DNA of 64,000 nucleotides from JAOUEA01 sp963821925 (GCA_963821925.1 CAWGFO010000009.1:124001-188000), one strand, 5' to 3'; positions 42,128-50,714 are shown, counted from the first letter of the stretch. The notes: generated from the sequence alone by a model not told the origin. Translations and numbers: made by a program.

Positions 42128-43870
42128 TTACAGGTACTGTCCGGCGTTCACGCGCTCCACCTGGCGGCCGTCGCCGTCGTGGCCGAGCAGCGTCCGCACG
42201 TACACGATCCGCTCGCCCTTCTTGCCCGAGATCCGCGCCCAGTCGTCGGGGTTCGTGGTGTTGGGCAGGTCCTCGTTCTCCTTGAACTCGTCGCGGATCG
42301 CGGTGAGCAGGTCCTCGGTCTTGATCCCCTTCTGGCCCTTGGAGAGGAAGCGCTTGATCGCGTCCTTCTTGGCACGGCGCACGATGTTCTCGATCATCGC
42401 GCCGGAGTTGAAGTCCTTGAAGTACAAGATCTCCTTGTCGCCACTCGCGTACGTGACCTCGAGGAACCGGTTCCGGTCGCTCGGCTCGTACATCTGCTCG
42501 ACGGTCTTCTCGATCATGCGGTAGCAGGCCTGCTGCGGGTCGCCGCCGTACCGCGCGACCTCGTCGGGGTGGATCGGCACGACCGGGTGCAGGTACTTGG
42601 CCATGATGTCCTTGGCCTGCGGTTCGTCGGGCCGCTCGATCTTGATCTTCACGTCGAGCCGCCCCGGGCGCAGGATCGCAGGGTCGATCAGATCCTCGCG
42701 GTTCGAGGCGCCGATCACGATCACGTTCTTCAGGGTCTCGACGCCGTCGAGCTCGCTGAGCAGCTGCGGGACGATCGTCGACTCGACGTCGGAGCTGATG
42801 CCCGTGCCGCGTGTCCGGAAGATCGAGTCCATCTCGTCGAAGAACACGATCACCGGCAGGCCTTCCTCGCTGCGCTCCTTCGCGCGCTGGAAGATCTCGC
42901 GGATCTGCCGCTCTGTCTCGCCCACGTACTTGTTCAGCAGCTCGGGGCCTTTCACGTTGAGGAAGTACGAGCGGGCGTCGCTGCGACCGGTGCGCTCGGC
43001 CACCTTGTCGGCGAGCGAGGCGGCCACGGCCTTCGCGATCAGGGTCTTGCCGCACCCCGGAGGCCCGTAGAGCAGGATGCCCTTGGGCGCCTCGAGCTCG
43101 TGTTCGTGGAACAGCTCCGCGTAGAGGAACGGCAGCTCGACGGCGTCACGGATCGAGTCGATCTGTCCCTCGAGGCCACCGATGTCCTCGTAGCTGACGT
43201 CGGGGATCTCCTCGAGGACGAGCTCCTCGACCTCTTCCTTGGGCAGGAGCTCGACCGCGACGTTGGACCGGGTGTCGAACAGGACGTTGTCGCCCACGCG
43301 GATCGGGGTGTCGAGGAGCGAGCCCGCCAGGTGCGCGACGTACTCCTCGTCCCCGCGGCCCACGACGATCAGTCGATCGTCGCCCAGCTTGTCCTTGACC
43401 TTCACGACCTCGCCGGCGCGGTCGGGTTCGAGCACCTCGACCACGTTGAGGGATTCGTTCAGGACGACCTGCACGCCGGGGCGGAACGCGCGCTCGTCGA
43501 GATCGGGCGCGGGCATCACGCGCATCTTGCGGCCCGCGGTGAACACGTCGAGGGAGCCGTCGTCGTTCGTGGCGAGATACACGCCGAAGGTGGCGGGCGG
43601 CTGCGAGAGCTTCTCGACCTCCTGGACGAGGGCCTCGATCTTGTCCCGCTCGGCCCGCAGGGCGTCGGCGAGCTTCTGGTTCTGGCCCATCGCCTTACCG
43701 AGCTGCTCGCGGGTCTCGACGAGCTTCTCCTCGAGGAGCGTGACCTGCCGGGGCGCGTTCGTGAGCCGCCGGCGCAACAGGCCGACCTCCTCCTCCAGGA
43801 ACTTCACCTGGCTCTGGAGCTCGTGGACCTGATCCTCGTAGCGCGCTACCTGCTCGTCGTGGCCGGGCAT
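42128..43870 (-). CDS. mpa: Proteasome-associated AAA ATPase Mpa/ARC
   Basis: 580-aa unfoldase ring. An N-terminal coiled coil (residues ~1-90) captures Pup. Tandem OB domains occupy ~95-215. The AAA domain has Walker A GPPGCGKT at 269-276, Walker B FFDEMDS at 343-349 and ILRPGRLD. The protein ends ...NAGQYL, the Q-Y-L tail with penultimate Tyr that inserts between alpha subunits and opens the 20S gate. GGAGGTGA precedes ATG 43870 by 7 nt, and TACACT (43903-43898) is a likely -10. Confidence 0.97.
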   Translation of the reverse strand: MPGHDEQVARYEDQVHELQSQVKFLEEEVGLLRRRLTNAPRQVTLLEEKLVETREQLGKAMGQNQKLADALRAERDKIEALVQEVEKLSQPPATFGVYLATNDDGSLDVFTAGRKMRVMPAPDLDERAFRPGVQVVLNESLNVVEVLEPDRAGEVVKVKDKLGDDRLIVVGRGDEEYVAHLAGSLLDTPIRVGDNVLFDTRSNVAVELLPKEEVEELVLEEIPDVSYEDIGGLEGQIDSIRDAVELPFLYAELFHEHELEAPKGILLYGPPGCGKTLIAKAVAASLADKVAERTGRSDARSYFLNVKGPELLNKYVGETERQIREIFQRAKERSEEGLPVIVFFDEMDSIFRTRGTGISSDVESTIVPQLLSELDGVETLKNVIVIGASNREDLIDPAILRPGRLDVKIKIERPDEPQAKDIMAKYLHPVVPIHPDEVARYGGDPQQACYRMIEKTVEQMYEPSDRNRFLEVTYASGDKEILYFKDFNSGAMIENIVRRAKKDAIKRFLSKGQKGIKTEDLLTAIRDEFKENEDLPNTTNPDDWARISGKKGERIVYVRTLLGHDGDGRQVERVNAGQYL

Positions 43871-43897
43871 CTCGCTTCACCTCCGCACAGGGCATCG

Positions 43898-43903
43898 AGT
43901 GTA
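43898..43903 (-). promoter_or_regulatory. -10 element (TACACT) of the mpa operon
   Basis: Bottom-strand TACACT is 27 nt before the mpa ATG. The short leader contains the strong GGAGGTGA site. It separates mpa-dop-pup transcription from trmI upstream. Confidence 0.45.
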
Positions 43904-44043
43904 TCCCCGCCTCCACCGCGATCTCGGGAGGTCGCGCGAGACGGTTCCTTCCTCTCTCTTACGGCACTTGCGCCCGGAAGGCTTAGGCCCTTTCCCAAAG
44001 TATCTGAGGGCACCGACGCCGAACGGGTGGCCCGCAACGAGCC

Positions 44044-44841
44044 TCAGGCAGCCGGCGTTGCGAGCCGTGCCACCGTCAGGAAGCCCGTGTGGCCCACCAT
44101 CCGATGATCGGGGCGCACGCTCCGTTCCGTCACGTGCCAGCCGCGCTTGAGGGTCTCGAAGGTCTCCACGTGCTGGAACCCGGTACCGGGCAGGGCGAGC
44201 ACCAGCTGCTGGACCTGGATCGTCGTGGGCAGGTAGGCGCAGACGACGCCCCCCGGTTCGAGCACCCGCGCGAGGGCCGGCAGCGGCCCCCACGGCTCCG
44301 GCATGTCGAGCACGGCGCGGTCGTACCGCTCCCCCGTCTCGGCCACCAGCGAGAGATCGCCCTCGCGGAGCTCCAACGTCGGTGGCATCGTGCCGTAGAA
44401 GACCTCGATGTTGGTCTGCGCGCGCTCGCGGTGCTCGTCGCGCAACTCGTACGAGACGACCCGGCCCGTCTCCCCGGCCGCACGAAGGAGCGCGATCGTC
44501 AGCGCTCCCGACCCGGTGCCCGCCTCCAGGACCCGCGCGCCCGGGAACACGTCCGCGTAGGTCACGATCGGTCCGAGGTCCTTCGGGTAGATCACCTGGG
44601 CGCCGCGCGGCATCTTCAGCACGTAGTCGGCGAAGCGCGGGCGGAACGCCACGAAGACCATCCCTTTCGAAGTCTGGACCTTCGTGCCCTCCGGCTTCCC
44701 GATCAGCTCCTCGTGGCCGAGGGTGCCGCTGTGCGTGTGATACGTGCCCTTCGCCTGCAGGGTGAACAGGTACGTGCGGTCGCGCTGGTCGATCAGCAGG
44801 ATCTTCTCGCCCGGCTGGAACGGGCTGGTGGCCTCGGTCAT
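44044..44841 (-). CDS. trmI: tRNA (adenine-58-N1)-methyltransferase
   Basis: 265 aa. Forms m1A58 in the tRNA T loop. N-terminal beta domain (FQPGEKILLIDQRDRTYLFT). SAM-binding motif VLEAGTGSGALTIALLRA and catalytic-region DMPEPWGPLPAL. ATG 44841 overlaps the ttuA stop (ATGA). The family is a homotetramer and in Thermus supports heat tolerance. In mycobacteria the homologue (Rv2118c) also lies near mpa. Confidence 0.93.
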   Translation of the reverse strand: MTEATSPFQPGEKILLIDQRDRTYLFTLQAKGTYHTHSGTLGHEELIGKPEGTKVQTSKGMVFVAFRPRFADYVLKMPRGAQVIYPKDLGPIVTYADVFPGARVLEAGTGSGALTIALLRAAGETGRVVSYELRDEHRERAQTNIEVFYGTMPPTLELREGDLSLVAETGERYDRAVLDMPEPWGPLPALARVLEPGGVVCAYLPTTIQVQQLVLALPGTGFQHVETFETLKRGWHVTERSVRPDHRMVGHTGFLTVARLATPAA

Positions 44842-45824
44842 CCTGCGCCGCCGTAGATCTCGGCGGGCAGGACTTCGTCGGACAGCTCGGCGGCGACCTC
44901 GCGGTCGGGCTCGGCCGTCGTGTCCAGGCGTTCGCCGAGGATCTGGGCCCGGGCGCGGCAGAAGGCGCAGAACCGTCCCGTGGTGGGCTGATCGCATCGT
45001 TCGCACGGGAGGAGGTCGGCGGTGTCGGCCTCGCGGAACAGCGGCCTCCCGCGGTCGAGGTAGCCCAGGAAGAACTGCGCCTTGGCGCCCGGCGAGGTGG
45101 TCTCGATCGCGTTCAGCGCCTCCTTGTACCGGAGCTGCGTGTTCCCGGCGACGAGCGGGCACTCCTCCACCACGTAGTCGATGCCGCGCAGGAAGGCGTA
45201 GGCGGCCGTCTCGAGCTCGCTGAGCCGGTGGAGCGGCTTGACCTTCTTCACCATGCCCGGCTTCGCCGGCAACGAGGGCGACTGGCGGGCGATGTACTCG
45301 ACGTTCCAGCGAAGCGTGTTGCCCAGGAGGTTCGCGGCCTCGTCGTCGAGGTTGTGTCCCGTGGCCACCACGTCGAAGCCGCCGTCGAGGGCCGCCCGGT
45401 TGAAGACGTACCGCTTCGAGAGGCCGCATACGGCGCAGGTGGAGCGGGGGCCCTTGGCGCCGGCGGTCGGGATGTCGAAGCCGTAGTCATCGGCGAGGTC
45501 GACCTCGATCAGGTCGGCACCGCGCTCCGAAGCGAAGCCGCGGGCGATCTCGCGCGAGCGGTCCGAGTAGTCCCCGATCCCAAGGCCCAGGTACAAGCCG
45601 GAGGCGTCGTACCCGAGCTCGAGCAGGATGTCCCACAGCGCCAGGGAATCCTTGCCGCCGGAGACGGCGACCAGCACGCGGTCCCGCGGGTCGAGCATGT
45701 CGAACCGCCTGATCGCCTTGCGCACCTGCTCGCGCACGACCACGACGAAACATCCCTTGCAGAAGGCGCTGTTGTTCCGGCGGACCTCGATGACCGCCGG
45801 GCCGGCGCAGCGGCGGCACCTCAT
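44838..45824 (-). CDS. ttuA: tRNA-5-methyluridine-54 2-sulfurtransferase (TtuA)
   Basis: 328 aa, TtcA/TtuA superfamily. The N-terminal zinc site is C3/C6 and C22/C25. The PP-loop SGGKDS is at 55-60. Cys130, Cys133 (STCAVCG) and Cys222 (EECPL) match the three cysteines that hold the [4Fe-4S] cluster in Thermus TtuA. GHNLDDEAANLLGNT follows the PP-loop domain, and a C-terminal zinc finger (CERC...CAFC) ends the fold. Thiolates U54 using sulfur from the adjacent TtuB. NcsA/CTU1-type U34 thiolation is the alternative, but the trmI neighbour favours position 54. Confidence 0.88.
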   Translation of the reverse strand: MRCRRCAGPAVIEVRRNNSAFCKGCFVVVVREQVRKAIRRFDMLDPRDRVLVAVSGGKDSLALWDILLELGYDASGLYLGLGIGDYSDRSREIARGFASERGADLIEVDLADDYGFDIPTAGAKGPRSTCAVCGLSKRYVFNRAALDGGFDVVATGHNLDDEAANLLGNTLRWNVEYIARQSPSLPAKPGMVKKVKPLHRLSELETAAYAFLRGIDYVVEECPLVAGNTQLRYKEALNAIETTSPGAKAQFFLGYLDRGRPLFREADTADLLPCERCDQPTTGRFCAFCRARAQILGERLDTTAEPDREVAAELSDEVLPAEIYGGAG

Positions 45825-46024
45825 GGGCGTGCCCCTCCGGAGATCACCGGGCGGATCTCGATCGCATCCCGGTCCTGCAGTCGATCCTGTCGCGTGACGA
45901 GCTCTCCGTCGCGGATCACGAGCGCGGTGTCGGGCTGGACCCCGAGCTCGAGGAGGAGGTCGTGCACGGTGCGCCCACCGTCGATCTCGACCTCGCGGTC
46001 TGGGTTGCGGAGTCGGACCCTCAC
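45821..46024 (-). CDS. ttuB: ThiS/MoaD-like sulfur carrier (TtuB)
   Basis: 67-aa beta-grasp protein (RVRLRNPDREVEIDGGRTVH, LLLELGVQPDTALVIRDGEL, DAIEIRPVISGGARP). The Gly-Gly that is normally C-terminal and adenylated by an E1-like enzyme is followed here by Ala-Arg-Pro, so trimming would be needed before activation. The stop overlaps the ttuA start, giving ttuB-ttuA-trmI. GTG 46024 lies 6 nt after TAGCCT and has no Shine-Dalgarno site. Confidence 0.85.
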   Translation of the reverse strand: MRVRLRNPDREVEIDGGRTVHDLLLELGVQPDTALVIRDGELVTRQDRLQDRDAIEIRPVISGGARP

Positions 46025-46030
46025 CGCCTC

Positions 46031-46036
46031 AGGCTA
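46031..46036 (-). promoter_or_regulatory. -10 element (TAGCCT) of the ttuB-ttuA-trmI operon
   Basis: Bottom-strand TAGCCT ends 6 nt before the GTG of ttuB, suggesting a leaderless operon mRNA. Confidence 0.45.
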
Positions 46037-46096
46037 ACGCACCGTCCGTCGCGGCACGGGACCGCGACGGACGGTGTCGCGTGGAAGACGGGTTCC

Positions 46097-47206
46097 CTAC
46101 GGAAGGTTCGTCGGGAGGGGTCGAGATCCGAGCGTGACGTCGACGGTCCGGCTCGCGCCGCCGTTCGTCACGATCTGGACCGAGACCTGCTGGCCGGGCT
46201 TGAGCCCTTCGAGGACCTTCCCGAGGTCCTCGGCCGACGAGATGTCGGTCCCGTCAACGTTCACGATCACGACGCCTTCCTGGATCCCTGCCGCCTGGGC
46301 GGGACCGTCGGACGTCGTGGCGAGCACGTAGGCGCCATGGTCCACGCCCAGGTTGAACTGCTGCGCGAGCGCGGCGTTCACGGTCTGGGTCGACACGCCC
46401 AGGTAGGCGGTGGCCGCCAGCGGGTCGGTCTGGGCCTGCGCGATCGTGTCCTTGGCGGAGTCGATCGAGATCGCGAACCCGATGTTCTCGGCCGAGTCGT
46501 CGCCGGCCGAGTTGATGCCGACCACGCGTCCCTGCATGTCGACGAGCGGGCCGCCCGAGTTGCCGTGGTTGATCGCGGCGTCGGTCTGGATCACGTCGGA
46601 GTAGGTGCGGACGCCGTTGTCGCAGACCTCGCAGTTCGGGTCCTGCGCCTGGATCGTGCGATCGAGAGACGACACGATCCCGGTCGTGACGGTCGGGCCG
46701 CCGTCCAGCGCGAGCGCGTAGCCGAGAGCCACGACACGCTGACCGAGCTGGAGCGAGCCGGAGTCGCCGAGCTGCACCGTGGGCAGCCCGGTCGCATCGA
46801 TCTTCAGGACGGCGAGGTCGTGCAGGCAGTCGCCGCCGATCACACGGGCGTCGAACTCACGGGGCTCGGCCTCCGAGGTCGACACGGTGATCTTCGAGCC
46901 GCCCTCGACGACGTGGCAGTTCGTGACGACGACGCCGTCGGACCGCACGATGAACCCGGTCCCGACGCCCTGGCCCTGCTGGGCGCCGCCGAACTGGTCC
47001 GGCTGGAAGATGTCGGTGGTGACGTTCACGACGGCGGGGAGCACGCGCTGGACCACGGCCGTCACGGGCTCCTTGCCCGCTTCGAGGGTCGGCAGCGAGC
47101 CGGCGTTGACGGCGGGGGCGGCCGACGACGACGAGTCACCGAGCTTGACGGCGCAGGCCGAGGTCGCGATCGCGACCAGCAGCGCCGGGACGAGCAGCTT
47201 CTTCAT
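46097..47206 (-). CDS. HtrA/DegP-like S1C serine protease with PDZ domain
   Basis: 369 aa, exported. An N-terminal signal ends IATSACAVK, a possible lipoprotein site (Cys18) but with Thr at -3, so a weak lipobox. The catalytic triad is His in VVTNCHVVEGG, Asp in HDLAVLKI and Ser in NHGNSGGPLVD. One PDZ domain follows (residues ~265-355, GPAQAAGIQEGVVIVNVDGT). Probably degrades misfolded extracytoplasmic proteins. GAGAGG precedes the ATG. Confidence 0.92.
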   Translation of the reverse strand: MKKLLVPALLVAIATSACAVKLGDSSSSAAPAVNAGSLPTLEAGKEPVTAVVQRVLPAVVNVTTDIFQPDQFGGAQQGQGVGTGFIVRSDGVVVTNCHVVEGGSKITVSTSEAEPREFDARVIGGDCLHDLAVLKIDATGLPTVQLGDSGSLQLGQRVVALGYALALDGGPTVTTGIVSSLDRTIQAQDPNCEVCDNGVRTYSDVIQTDAAINHGNSGGPLVDMQGRVVGINSAGDDSAENIGFAISIDSAKDTIAQAQTDPLAATAYLGVSTQTVNAALAQQFNLGVDHGAYVLATTSDGPAQAAGIQEGVVIVNVDGTDISSAEDLGKVLEGLKPGQQVSVQIVTNGGASRTVDVTLGSRPLPTNLP

Positions 47207-47288
47207 GGAGAACAGCCTCTCAGGTCGGAGTCACCCTTGATTCGGCGGGCGTGTGTGGCGGGTTCTTGAGAGGTTGCTGAGAGTCGGA

Positions 47289-48482
47289 TCAGACGCCGGC
47301 GGCGTCGGGCTCCTGGATCTGGGGGGGCGCGCTCGCGTGGCCGTCGAGGTACCCCTGGGCGACGAGCGCCATGAACGCGTGCACCTCGTCCTCGCTCCAC
47401 GCGAACGGTCCCTGGCGGAACCCTTCCGAGCCCAGCCCTCGGTAGACCGATTCGCAGGCGAGCCAGTCCTCGCGGTTCGTGATGTCCCAGAACTCGCTCG
47501 CGTACGCCGGGGAGAAGTCCGCGCGGTCGCGCGCCTCCGGCGGGAAGAGCCATTGGCATTCGATCTTCGTGCGCCCGGGGGCCAGGGGCTCGAAGCGGTG
47601 CGTCATCACGTAGTCGGGGTGCAGGCTGAGGAGCAGGTTCGGGAAGAGCCCGAAGTAGTAGACCTCGCGCCGTTGCCGGTCGTTCAACCCGCGGATCGGT
47701 ACGCCGCCGGACTCCCCCGTCAGCGACATCGTCTGCGCGAAGTCCTTCAGTTCCATCGAGCCGCCCACCCAGTGTCCGTCGTGCGCGAAGTTCTCCCCGG
47801 AGTCGGGCGGCGTGACCACGCACAGCGCGGGGTGGATCGACGGGCAGTGGTAGCACTCGTGGTAGTTCTCGGTGATCGTCTTCCAGTTCGCCGCGATCTC
47901 GTAGGTGTGCGAGGCGCCCACGAAGAGCCGCTCGGGTTCCCAGGGCGCGACCAGGTCGTCGAGATTCCCCACGACCTCCGCCATGTCGGGCGCCTCGCCG
48001 GACGCGTTCACGAAGATCCAACCGTGCCACTCCGCGAGGCGGGCTGCGATCAGCGGGTAGTCGGCCTTGTCGAATCCTGGCTGGTCGCCGAAGCGGGGGG
48101 CGGCGCCCAGGGCGCCGTCGAGCTGGTAGACCCACGCGTGGTACGGGCACTTGATCGCACGCAGGTTCCGGCTCGCGTCGGGCTCGAGCAGCTCGTGCCC
48201 CCGGTGGCGGCAGGTGTTGTAGAAGCCGCGGAGCGTCCCCTCGAGGTCGCGGACGACGAGGATCCCTTCCGACCCGATCCGGAAGGCACGCTGGTCGCCG
48301 GGCTCGGCGAGGTCGTCGCCACGCCCCACGCACACCCATCCGCTCTCGAAGAAATGCTCGGCCTCCCAATCGAACACCTCGTCGGAGCGGTAGGCCTCGG
48401 CCGGGAGGGTGCGGCTGTCACCCAGCGTCGGTGCGAGCACCGCCCGGAGACGGGCAGGATCGATCGGGCTCTGGGCGGGCAT
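47289..48482 (-). CDS. Rieske non-heme iron oxygenase, alpha subunit-like
   Basis: 397 aa. A Rieske [2Fe-2S] site (CRHRGH near residue 90 and CPYHAW near 111) is followed by the mononuclear iron site ENYHECYHCPSIHP with its Asp in EFWDITNRED. The layout resembles ring-hydroxylating dioxygenases and the choline monooxygenase/GbcA group. No reductase or beta subunit is adjacent, so the substrate is open. GAGGAGG precedes ATG 48482. A perfect palindrome lies between its -10 and start codon. Confidence 0.9.
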   Translation of the reverse strand: MPAQSPIDPARLRAVLAPTLGDSRTLPAEAYRSDEVFDWEAEHFFESGWVCVGRGDDLAEPGDQRAFRIGSEGILVVRDLEGTLRGFYNTCRHRGHELLEPDASRNLRAIKCPYHAWVYQLDGALGAAPRFGDQPGFDKADYPLIAARLAEWHGWIFVNASGEAPDMAEVVGNLDDLVAPWEPERLFVGASHTYEIAANWKTITENYHECYHCPSIHPALCVVTPPDSGENFAHDGHWVGGSMELKDFAQTMSLTGESGGVPIRGLNDRQRREVYYFGLFPNLLLSLHPDYVMTHRFEPLAPGRTKIECQWLFPPEARDRADFSPAYASEFWDITNREDWLACESVYRGLGSEGFRQGPFAWSEDEVHAFMALVAQGYLDGHASAPPQIQEPDAAGV

Positions 48483-48524
48483 GACACCTCCTCGGTCCGT
48501 GGCTCGGCGGCGGCTGGAGCGGGA

Positions 48525-48540
48525 TTGAACGGCCGTTCAA
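48525..48540. promoter_or_regulatory. 16-bp perfect palindrome TTGAACGGCCGTTCAA, probable operator
   Basis: It is placed just downstream of the predicted start site of the Rieske oxygenase gene (about +4 to +19) and has the look of a TetR-family operator. A bound repressor would block initiation. No TetR gene is in the window. Confidence 0.65.
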
Positions 48541-48551
48541 ACGGTCGGCAC

Positions 48552-48557
48552 ACTGTA
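48552..48557 (-). promoter_or_regulatory. -10 element (TACAGT) of the Rieske oxygenase gene
   Basis: Bottom-strand TACAGT lies 11 nt before the palindrome at 48540-48525. Transcript start would be near 48544, leaving a ~60-nt leader with GAGGAGG. Confidence 0.45.
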
Positions 48558-48609
48558 ACACCAGGCGTCGTCGTCGCCGCGGACGAACGCTCGACCGCCG
48601 GTCAGGGCG

Positions 48610-48969
48610 CTAGATCGACAGTTCGATCTGGCACCGACCGCCCGTGACCTGGTCACGGGCGGTCGCCACGATCTCGTCGACCCCCGGACGGTTCTTCGTG
48701 ACGCCCACGACGCGCAGCCGCCCGAGGTCGTTCGTGAGACGGGTGCGATCGGCGAACTTCACGCCCCCGTCCCACATCCGGACGCGCCACTCCTGGTCCT
48801 CGTCGGAGCTCCGCAGGCGGAACGTGACCTGGATCCGCGCCCCGAGCTTGGTCGCGGAGAGCCGACAGTTGTACGTGCCGGCCGTTCCCACGTGCGCCCC
48901 GGCGGGAGCCGCCATGGAGGTGAGCACCAGGCCGGACCCCACGGCGAACACCGCGATCCGGTGGCTCAC
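48610..48969 (-). CDS. Small secreted beta-rich protein (paralogue of 57191-57571)
   Basis: 119 aa with a signal peptide (VFAVGSGLVLTSMAAPAGA) and a mature part rich in beta strands (ARIQVTFRLRSSDEDQEWRV, GRCQIELSI) with two Cys (TYNCRL, GGRCQ). The pattern RIQxxF...WRxxMxxxG...D.I...A is shared with the secreted protein at 57191-57571. Function unknown. The GTG start overlaps the upstream amidohydrolase stop (GTGA). Confidence 0.7.
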   Translation of the reverse strand: MSHRIAVFAVGSGLVLTSMAAPAGAHVGTAGTYNCRLSATKLGARIQVTFRLRSSDEDQEWRVRMWDGGVKFADRTRLTNDLGRLRVVGVTKNRPGVDEIVATARDQVTGGRCQIELSI

Positions 48970-50639
48970 GCCTCCTCCGCGGCGAACACGCGCTCGCCCT
49001 CCACGTACGTCGCGTCGACCCTCGCGTCGGCGATCTCCTCGACGGGTGCATCGAACAGGTTCCGGTCGATCACCGCGAGATCGGCGTACTTCCCCGGTTC
49101 GATCGATCCCGTGTCGGTCTCCAGGTGGTTCACGTACGCCGACCCCATCGTGAACGCCGCCAGCGCGGTCGGAAGGTCGAGCCGCTCCTCGGGCAGGAAG
49201 ACCTCGTCCGAGTCCACCTTGTGGTGGTACTGCGCCGGCACCTTCCGGTTGACCGCGACGTGGATCTCCTCGAGCGGGTTCGGCGTGGACACGCTCCAGT
49301 CGCTCCCCATCGCCAGGACGGCGCCGGCACGCACGAGGCTCGCGAACGGGTACTGCCAGCGCCACCGGGGCTCGCCCAGGAACGGGATCGTGAGGTCGTC
49401 CATCTGGGATTCGTGCGCCGCCCAGAGCGGCTGCGCGTTCGCGACCGCGTGGAGCTCGCGGAACCTCGGGATGTCGTCGGGATGCACGACCTGGATGTGG
49501 GCCAGGTGGTGCCGACCGTCGGTGGGCCCGTTCGCCGTCCGTGCCGCCTCGATCGCGTCGAGCGCCTCGCGGACCGCGCGTTCGGCCAGGGCGTGGAAGT
49601 GGACCTGGAACCCGGCGGCGTCGAGGCGCGTCACGACCTCCTTCAACAGCTCCGGCTCGACGAAGGAGATGCCCCGGTTCTCCGACGCGTGGCCGTGCGC
49701 GTCCAGGTAGGGGGCGAGGACGGCCGCGGTGAAGTTCTCGCACACGCCGTCCTGCATGATCTTCACGCTCGTCGCCGCGAACCGGCCGGCCGATCCTCGC
49801 GCTCGCTGCGCCTCGAGCTCCTCGATCTGGTCGAGGCCGAGATGGCGGTCCCACCACAGTGCGCCCACGACCCGAGCCGTGAGGTCGCCGGCCTCGGCCG
49901 CCTTCACGTACGTCTCGAGGTTGTTGGCCCAGCTGATCGTGCCCACGATCGCGTCCTGCCACGCGGTGATGCCCAGGGAGTGCAGGTACGCCTGACCCTT
50001 GAGCAGTCCCTCGTACAGTTCCTCGGGCGTCGGGTCCGGCGCGTGGGCGCCGACGATGTCCATCGCCCCTTCGTGCAGCGTCCCGGCCGGCTCACCCTGC
50101 GCGTCGCGCTCGATGCGGCCGTCGGCGGGGTCGGACGTGTCACGCGTGATGCCGCCGATCTTCAGCGCGATCGAGTTCACCCACCCGCTGTGGCCGTCGC
50201 GGTTCGGCAGGTACACGGGCCGGTCCGCCACGACCTCGTCGAGCGCGGCCGCGGTCGGCGTCCCGCCGGGGAAGGCGTCCATCGACCAACCGCCACCCAG
50301 GATCCACGGGACGTCCGGGTTGGAGGCCGCGTACTCCCCGATCGCTCGCAGGTACTCCTCGGCCGTCGAGAGGTCGTGCAGGTCGCACTGCTGCATGTCG
50401 ACGCCGCCGCCGACCGGGTGGACGTGCGCGTCCTGGAACCCGGGGACGAGCATGCGCCCGGCCAGATCCACGACCTCCGTCCGCGGGCCGGCGAGCTCAC
50501 GCACGCCGGCGTCGGTGCCGACCGCGACGATCCGGCCCTCGCGCACGGCCACGGCCTGCGCCCAGCTGCGGGCGGCGTCGACCGTGTACACGGCGCCATT
50601 CACGAAGATCAGGTCGACCGCCTCGTTCCCGCTCACCAC
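48966..50639 (-). CDS. Amidohydrolase family 3 (YtcJ-like) protein, second copy
   Basis: 557 aa. Metal-binding elements: FQDAHVHPVGGG (HxH), a carboxylation-type Lys candidate in TSVKIMQDG, QVHFHALAERAV, LAHIQVVHPDD and the Asp in AMGSDWSVSTPN. It differs clearly from the copy at 21436-22947 and is closer to canonical YtcJ. The substrate is unknown. GAGGAGG sits immediately before the start, so GTG 50639 or the next GTG at 50636 may be used. It is co-transcribed with the small secreted protein. Confidence 0.88.
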   Translation of the reverse strand: MVSGNEAVDLIFVNGAVYTVDAARSWAQAVAVREGRIVAVGTDAGVRELAGPRTEVVDLAGRMLVPGFQDAHVHPVGGGVDMQQCDLHDLSTAEEYLRAIGEYAASNPDVPWILGGGWSMDAFPGGTPTAAALDEVVADRPVYLPNRDGHSGWVNSIALKIGGITRDTSDPADGRIERDAQGEPAGTLHEGAMDIVGAHAPDPTPEELYEGLLKGQAYLHSLGITAWQDAIVGTISWANNLETYVKAAEAGDLTARVVGALWWDRHLGLDQIEELEAQRARGSAGRFAATSVKIMQDGVCENFTAAVLAPYLDAHGHASENRGISFVEPELLKEVVTRLDAAGFQVHFHALAERAVREALDAIEAARTANGPTDGRHHLAHIQVVHPDDIPRFRELHAVANAQPLWAAHESQMDDLTIPFLGEPRWRWQYPFASLVRAGAVLAMGSDWSVSTPNPLEEIHVAVNRKVPAQYHHKVDSDEVFLPEERLDLPTALAAFTMGSAYVNHLETDTGSIEPGKYADLAVIDRNLFDAPVEEIADARVDATYVEGERVFAAEEA

Positions 50640-50665
50640 GCCTCCTCGAACCGCTCTGTCGCGGA

Positions 50666-50671
50666 AGCATA
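50666..50671 (-). promoter_or_regulatory. -10 element (TATGCT) of the second amidohydrolase gene
   Basis: Bottom-strand TATGCT is 26 nt upstream of GTG 50639. No clear -35 is visible. Confidence 0.4.
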
Positions 50672-50714
50672 GTCCGCGGGACGGGGAGGCAGACAGGCAG
50701 GTCGCGGCCCCGTG

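Noticed and set aside
43987..44011. Hairpin GCCCT/AGGGC after trmI as a terminator
   Set aside because: A 5-bp stem with a 15-nt loop is too weak to claim in this GC-rich sequence.
40349..44107. 1252-codon plus-strand ORF opposite pup, dop and mpa
   Set aside because: It is the antisense shadow of three unmistakable minus-strand genes. Its translation is Arg/Val/Asp-rich with no domain, a usual effect of high GC.
47207..47288. CCTCTCA/TGAGAGG repeats upstream of the HtrA-like gene as an operator
   Set aside because: The repeats are short, unevenly spaced and not clearly symmetric. I cannot support a regulatory call.
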